Source of the DNA: Enterobacter asburiae
GTDB lineage: Bacteria > Pseudomonadota > Gammaproteobacteria > Enterobacterales > Enterobacteriaceae
NCBI RefSeq assembly: GCF_008080435.1
Contig: NZ_VRKN01000012.1
Span: 1-64,000 of the forward strand
Length of the DNA: 64,000 nt
Direction: 5' to 3'
Part shown: positions 57,466 through 64,000 of the stretch, in pieces
Layout of the letters: every line of letters begins with the position of its first letter
Position numbering within the stretch: the stretch's first letter is position 1
Position numbers and translations under genes: made by a program
The notes under the pieces: model-generated
Database searches by the model: none
Told to the model about the DNA's origin: nothing
The model's input: only the letters and a program-made list of their open reading frames with translations

Positions 57466-57500
57466 GGTTTACGTTCGGTTTATTTGCAGGGGGGTATAAT
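57466..57500 (+). promoter_or_regulatory. PhoP-dependent promoter of mgtA
   Basis: GGTTTA-CGTTC-GGTTTA (57466-57482) is a perfect PhoP box. A TATAAT -10 element lies 12 bases downstream (57495-57500), the spacing seen at other PhoP-activated promoters. Confidence 0.85.
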
Positions 57501-57506
57501 ACCGCC

Positions 57507-57779
57507 CGAATCGTCACAAGGGGTACGCTTAAATCCTTATACTGCGCGGCGACACCCTACTTTTTACTTACCGGAGGCTTCATGGATCCCGATCCCACAC
57601 CTCTCCTGAACGGGAGAATGCGTTCTTTCCGGTAAGCCAGTCTGTTGCTGACTCACCGGAGATGTGAGGCAGCAACGTCCTAAACGTTCCTGCTTGAAAA
57701 ATTGAGTGCCTCTCAGGTACGGCCTTGCCACGCCTGAAGGAAATGCTGCGTCCGCATTCGCGGATGCGGAGGAATGACT
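57507..57779 (+). promoter_or_regulatory. mgtA 5' leader (Mg2+/proline-responsive)
   Basis: The long leader between the PhoP promoter and mgtA contains mgtL and several GC-rich inverted repeats (for example near 57672 and 57748). In E. coli and Salmonella, poor mgtL translation under low Mg2+ or proline shortage lets transcription reach mgtA. The mapped start is inferred from the -10. Confidence 0.7.
57582..57635 (+). CDS. mgtL: mgtA leader peptide MgtL
   Basis: The 17-codon leader (MDPDPTPLLNGRMRSFR) has GGAGG ahead of the ATG. It keeps the acidic-proline start that destabilises translating ribosomes, and the prolines at 3, 5 and 7. The C-terminal half differs from the E. coli form I remember ([17 protein letters not shown]), which has a fourth proline. 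Confidence 0.85.
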   Translation: MDPDPTPLLNGRMRSFR

Positions 57780-60488
<2,709 letters not shown>

Positions 60489-60501
60489 AAACATACCTTT
60501 A

Positions 60502-60593
60502 CCCTCACCCTAACCCTCTCCCTGGAAGGGAGAGGGGACCGCTCGGTGCCGCCTTTCACCCTCGCCCCTTTGGGGAGAGGGCCGGGGTGAGGG
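60502..60593. repeat. Dispersed GC-rich palindromic repeat, copy D
   Basis: A unit opening CCCTCACCCTAACCC pairs with an inverted unit ending GGGGTGAGGG, downstream of mgtA. It has the same architecture as copy B. Confidence 0.85.
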
Positions 60594-60716
60594 GACTGGC
60601 TTTCCTCTCAAATTCAACAACCTGTGATCTCCGTCGGCGCATTCGCTTGACGACAAATTGAGCGCATGTTAACAGAATGTTTTGCCTTTATTTGGCCCGT
60701 CAGATAAGGAACATTC

Positions 60717-63101
60717 ATGTTACGGTACAGTCTCTTAACCGCCGGGCTGATGCTCGGCGCCTCTGCCTTTGCCGCCCCGGCAGGCGATCTCCCCTTAATG
60801 CCCTGGCCTGCGAAGGTCGAGCGCCCGACGACCCAGGGCACGCTGGTGCTCAGCAACAACGTATCCATTAGCGTCAGCGGGGACGATCTCGGTGACGCCG
60901 TCAACCGCCTGCGCCAGCGCATTGCCCTGCAAACCGGCTGGACGCTGCAGCCTCAGGCTGAAAAGCCCAACAAACCGACCATCCGCATCGCGATTGCCAA
61001 AAAGGTCAAACCGCAGCCGCTGCCGGACAGCGATGAGAGCTATAAACTCACGGTGGATGCCAACGGCGTTGATATATCCGCCAACACCCGCTTCGGCGCA
61101 TTGCGCGCCATGGAAACCCTGCTCCAGCTGATGCAGAACGGGGCGGAAAACACCTCGCTGCCGTGGGTCACCATTGAAGATTCGCCGCGCTTCCCGTGGC
61201 GCGGGCTGCTGCTGGACTCGGCGCGCCACTTTATCCCGCTGGTGGATATTAAGCGTCAGATCGACGGCATGGCCGCGGCGAAACTCAACGTTCTGCACTG
61301 GCACCTGACCGACGATCAGGGCTGGCGCTTTAGCTCAAAGCGCTACCCTAAGCTGACGCAGCTTGCCAGCGACGGGCTGTTCTACACGCCAGAGCAGATG
61401 CGCGAGGTGGTTCGTTACGCCGCCGAGCGCGGCATTCGCGTGGTGCCGGAGATCGACATGCCGGGGCACGCCTCGGCGATTGCCGTGGCCTATCCGGAGC
61501 TGATCAGCGCCCCGGGGCCGTACGCCATGGAGCGCCACTGGGGCGTGCTGAAGCCGGTGCTGGATCCGACGAAAGACGCAACCTACGCCTTTGCCGACGC
61601 GATGGTCAGCGAACTGGCGGCGATCTTCCCCGATCCGTATCTGCATATCGGCGGTGATGAGGTGGACGACAGCCAGTGGAAAGCGAACACGGCCATCCAG
61701 CAATTTATGCGCGATAACAAGCTGGCGGACAGCCACGCGCTGCAGGCTTACTTCAACCGCAAGCTGGAGTCCATTCTCGAGAAGCATCACCGCCAGATGG
61801 TCGGCTGGGATGAGATCTCCCATCCTGACCTGCCGAAAAGCATTCTGATCCAGTCCTGGCAGGGGCAGGACGCGCTGGGGCAGGTGGCGCAGAACGGCTA
61901 CAAGGGCATTCTCTCTACCGGTTTCTACCTCGACCAGCCCCAGTCCACCGCCTATCACTATCGCAACGAAATTGTCCCGCAGGGGCTGGACGGCGTGGAT
62001 GTGATTGCGGACACCGACAGCGCCCAGAGCTGGGCCTTCACCATGCCGCGCCTGAAGGGCAAGCCGGTGGAGGGGAGCTTCACGCTGGTGAAAGGGGATG
62101 CCGGCTGGCGCGGATTTATTGATTTTGCCGGGAAATCCCGCCGTGCGGTGCAGGATATTGAATGGCGCGACGACAACCAGGTCACGTTTACCGTCGACAC
62201 CTGGATGGGGGAAACGCGTCCGGTCGTCTCCGTTGATAACGATAAGTTGAGCGGTTATTTCCTTGTCGGGAATACGCGCTACCCAATCAGCGGCACGCGT
62301 CTGGACGAGGTGCCGAAAGGCATTCCGCCCGTTGTACCGGACGTGGCGAATCAGGCCAATCTGCTCGGCGGTGAAGCCGCGCTGTGGGCGGAAAACGTGG
62401 TGGCGCCGGTACTGGATATCCGCCTGTGGCCGCGCACCTTTGCGGTGGCGGAGCGGCTGTGGTCCGCGCAGGACGTCAACGATGTCGACAACATGTACAC
62501 CCGCCTGCAGGCGATGGACAGCTGGTCGACGGTATCGGTCGGGCTACAGCAGCATACCCAGCAGCAGGTGCAGTTCACGCGCCTCGCCGGCAATGCCGAC
62601 ACGCTGCCGCTGCAGATCCTCGCGCAGGCGCTGGAGCCCGCGCAGTATTACACCCGTCAGCACCTGAAGTTCCAGGCCGGAAATTATCATCAGTTCGAAC
62701 CGCTTAACCGCTTCGCGGATGCGCTTAACGCCGAAAGCGCCACCGTGCGCCAGATGCACAAATGGGCGGACCGTCTGGTGAGCGACGCGGAAGACGCGGA
62801 AAGCGCCGACGCGCTGCGCCACGTCTTTAACCGCTGGCAGAGCAACACCAGCGACGCGCTGGCGTTAAGCGAAAACAGCTATCAGCTGAAGGCGATGAAG
62901 CCGGTGATCCAGGAGGTGGATAAACTGGCCTCGATTGGCCTGAGGCTGACGGATCTGGTGGCGCGTCAGGGCACGCTGGATGATAAAGAGATCGCGTCGA
63001 TTCAAAGCGAGCTGGATAACGCGGCGAAGGTTCAGGATGAAGTGGTGATTGCGGCGGTGTATCCGCTGGAGACGCTGCTCAGGGCGACGCGGAATCAGTA
63101 G
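60717..63101 (+). CDS. GH20 beta-N-acetylhexosaminidase with inserted domain
   Basis: The 794-residue secreted glycoside hydrolase has a signal peptide (MLRYSLLTAGLMLGASAFA), an N-terminal GH20b domain and a GH20 TIM barrel with the catalytic pair Asp314-Glu315 (HIGGDEVD). It removes terminal GlcNAc from chitooligosaccharides or glycans. About 100 residues (430-535) rich in beta-strand sequence are inserted between barrel strands 7 and 8 (YLDQ... to GGEAALWAE). A helical C-terminal region of about 150 residues follows. It is absent at this place in E. coli K-12. Confidence 0.88.
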   Translation: MLRYSLLTAGLMLGASAFAAPAGDLPLMPWPAKVERPTTQGTLVLSNNVSISVSGDDLGDAVNRLRQRIALQTGWTLQPQAEKPNKPTIRIAIAKKVKPQPLPDSDESYKLTVDANGVDISANTRFGALRAMETLLQLMQNGAENTSLPWVTIEDSPRFPWRGLLLDSARHFIPLVDIKRQIDGMAAAKLNVLHWHLTDDQGWRFSSKRYPKLTQLASDGLFYTPEQMREVVRYAAERGIRVVPEIDMPGHASAIAVAYPELISAPGPYAMERHWGVLKPVLDPTKDATYAFADAMVSELAAIFPDPYLHIGGDEVDDSQWKANTAIQQFMRDNKLADSHALQAYFNRKLESILEKHHRQMVGWDEISHPDLPKSILIQSWQGQDALGQVAQNGYKGILSTGFYLDQPQSTAYHYRNEIVPQGLDGVDVIADTDSAQSWAFTMPRLKGKPVEGSFTLVKGDAGWRGFIDFAGKSRRAVQDIEWRDDNQVTFTVDTWMGETRPVVSVDNDKLSGYFLVGNTRYPISGTRLDEVPKGIPPVVPDVANQANLLGGEAALWAENVVAPVLDIRLWPRTFAVAERLWSAQDVNDVDNMYTRLQAMDSWSTVSVGLQQHTQQQVQFTRLAGNADTLPLQILAQALEPAQYYTRQHLKFQAGNYHQFEPLNRFADALNAESATVRQMHKWADRLVSDAEDAESADALRHVFNRWQSNTSDALALSENSYQLKAMKPVIQEVDKLASIGLRLTDLVARQGTLDDKEIASIQSELDNAAKVQDEVVIAAVYPLETLLRATRNQ

Positions 63102-63108
63102 CAGGTCA

Positions 63109-63134
63109 TAAAAAAAGGCAGCCCAGGCTGCCTT
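63109..63134 (-). terminator. Terminator of ridA
   Basis: AAGGCAGC and GCTGCCTT arms (63115-63122 with 63127-63134) give a U6 tract on the minus strand. The hairpin sits just after the hexosaminidase gene and could also stop it. Confidence 0.8.
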
Positions 63135-63151
63135 AACTTCGACAAAGCGAA

Positions 63152-63538
63152 TTAGCGACGTACGGCAATTGCTTCGATTTCAATTTTCACGTCTTTTGGC
63201 AGACGGGCCACTTCCACGCAGGAGCGTGCCGGGAAGGTGGCGTTGTGCTCGGTGAAGAATGCTTCGTAGGTGGCGTTAACGGTCGCGAAATCGTTCAGAT
63301 CTTTCACGAAAACGGTGGTTTTCACGATATCACCCACTTTCAGACCCGCTGATTCAACGATCGCCTGCACGTTTTCCAGCGACTGACGCGCCTGTGCCGC
63401 GACATCTTCCGGCACCGCGCCGGTTTTTGGGTTCACCGGGATCTGCCCGGAAGTGATGATCATGCTGCCAAGATCAACGCCCTGAACGTAAGGGCCGATA
63501 GCCGCTGGTGCATTTTCCGTCGCGAGTACTTTGCTCAT
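63152..63538 (-). CDS. ridA: 2-iminobutanoate/2-iminopropanoate deaminase RidA
   Basis: RidA hydrolyses reactive enamine/imine intermediates released by PLP enzymes. The 128-residue trimer-forming protein equals E. coli. The catalytic arginine stretch (PARSCVEVARLPKD) is intact. It lies downstream of pyrI, as in E. coli. Confidence 0.97.
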   Translation of the reverse strand: MSKVLATENAPAAIGPYVQGVDLGSMIITSGQIPVNPKTGAVPEDVAAQARQSLENVQAIVESAGLKVGDIVKTTVFVKDLNDFATVNATYEAFFTEHNATFPARSCVEVARLPKDVKIEIEAIAVRR

Positions 63539-63611
63539 GTTTTCTCCAGAATTACAGCGTTAAGAATGTTCCCGGCCATTATAACAGCCGGGATTTCATT
63601 ACCAACCTCAA

Positions 63612-64000
63612 TTAGTTGGCCAGCACCACATAATGAGAAAACTCTTTTTCGCAGTATTTGCATTTGAGCGCGATATCATCGGCGCGTTTTTTCACTGCAA
63701 AGCTGGAGTAAACCGGCTCGGCATGGCTGATGCAGTTGCTGTTCGGGCAGACCAGCACGCGCTCGATGCGATCCGGCAGGCTCGGACGGGATTTGCCGAC
63801 CACTTCATACTCGTCGATGCGGTTGACGGTGGCGTCCGGCGCGTACAGCGACAGCTGGTTGACCTGCTCGTCGGTCAGGAAAGTATTCTCGATTTTAATC
63901 AGGTCTTTGCGGCCCATCTCGCCCGACGGCAGGTTCAGGCCGATGGTGATGCGCTGGTCGGTTTCGGTCAGTTTGAACAGCGTCAGCAGCTTAAAGCCCA
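63612..64000 (-). CDS. pyrI: Aspartate carbamoyltransferase regulatory chain (5' end outside the window)
   Basis: The last 129 codons of PyrI are visible. The frame is open to the right edge, and the coding sequence before [13 protein letters not shown] encodes the conserved allosteric-domain residues. The zinc domain has C-x4-C (CPNSNC) and CKYC. PyrI binds CTP/ATP and regulates PyrB. The start lies beyond base 64000. Confidence 0.95.
   Translation of the reverse strand, partial: GFKLLTLFKLTETDQRITIGLNLPSGEMGRKDLIKIENTFLTDEQVNQLSLYAPDATVNRIDEYEVVGKSRPSLPDRIERVLVCPNSNCISHAEPVYSSFAVKKRADDIALKCKYCEKEFSHYVVLAN

Overview
The window is chromosomal DNA of an Enterobacteriaceae member close to Enterobacter. 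It follows the E. coli backbone order cpdB-cysQ-ytfJ-ytfK-ytfL-msrA-tamA-tamB-ytfP-ppa-ytfQRT-yjfF-fbp-mpl-darP-pmbA-cybC-nrdG-nrdD-treC-treB-treR-mgtA-ridA-pyrI. Protein lengths match the E. coli orthologues almost exactly. The regulatory logic is also conserved: a PhoP box before mgtA, a TreR palindrome before treB, paired NrdR boxes before nrdD, and a GalR-type box before ytfQ. No tRNA, rRNA, CRISPR array, insertion sequence or prophage was seen.

Accessory blocks sit in this backbone. (1) 5.7-13.0 kb, between ytfL and msrA: a GPH-type sugar symporter, three Gfo/Idh/MocA oxidoreductases and a divergent LacI regulator, with a CRP-like site and a perfect palindromic operator between them. (2) 19.8-21.4 kb and 27.1-28.6 kb: two chemoreceptors, each with a flagellar sigma-28 promoter. 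(3) 28.6-29.0 kb: a LysR-type protein reduced to its DNA-binding domain. (4) 34.5-43.2 kb, between cybC and nrdG: a ten-gene operon with a stand-alone PRD protein, the SFCGS/DUF4312/DUF4311/DUF4310 module, an amidohydrolase-family deacetylase, a DgaE-like PLP enzyme, a DagF-type aldolase, a secreted lactonase and a PRD/EIIB/EIIA regulator. A RelBE-type toxin-antitoxin pair follows. (5) 46.9-53.0 kb, between nrdD and treC: a fructose-family PTS with a GH38 alpha-mannosidase, an RpiR regulator and a KdgM-like porin. (6) 60.7-63.1 kb: a GH20 beta-hexosaminidase with an extra inserted domain.

The best candidate for an undescribed system is block 4. Its enzymes suggest a route from an acylated amino-sugar acid, through deacylation, PLP-dependent elimination and retro-aldol cleavage, to pyruvate and a triose (phosphate). 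The operon has no recognisable EII permease or sugar kinase. The two DUF membrane proteins with the small SFCGS and DUF4312 proteins are the only candidates for uptake, and the regulators carry PTS phosphorylation domains. Upstream are a CRP-like palindrome and a second palindrome laid out like MtlR-type operators. Block 1 is the second candidate: three paralogous sugar oxidoreductases and a symporter, with no hydrolase, kinase or isomerase.

A GC-rich palindromic repeat (core CCCTCACCC...CCCTCTCCC) occurs at four intergenic places (about 14, 40026, 44303 and 60502), and REP/BIME-like elements occur at 23.4 and 31.7 kb. pyrI is cut by the right edge of the window.
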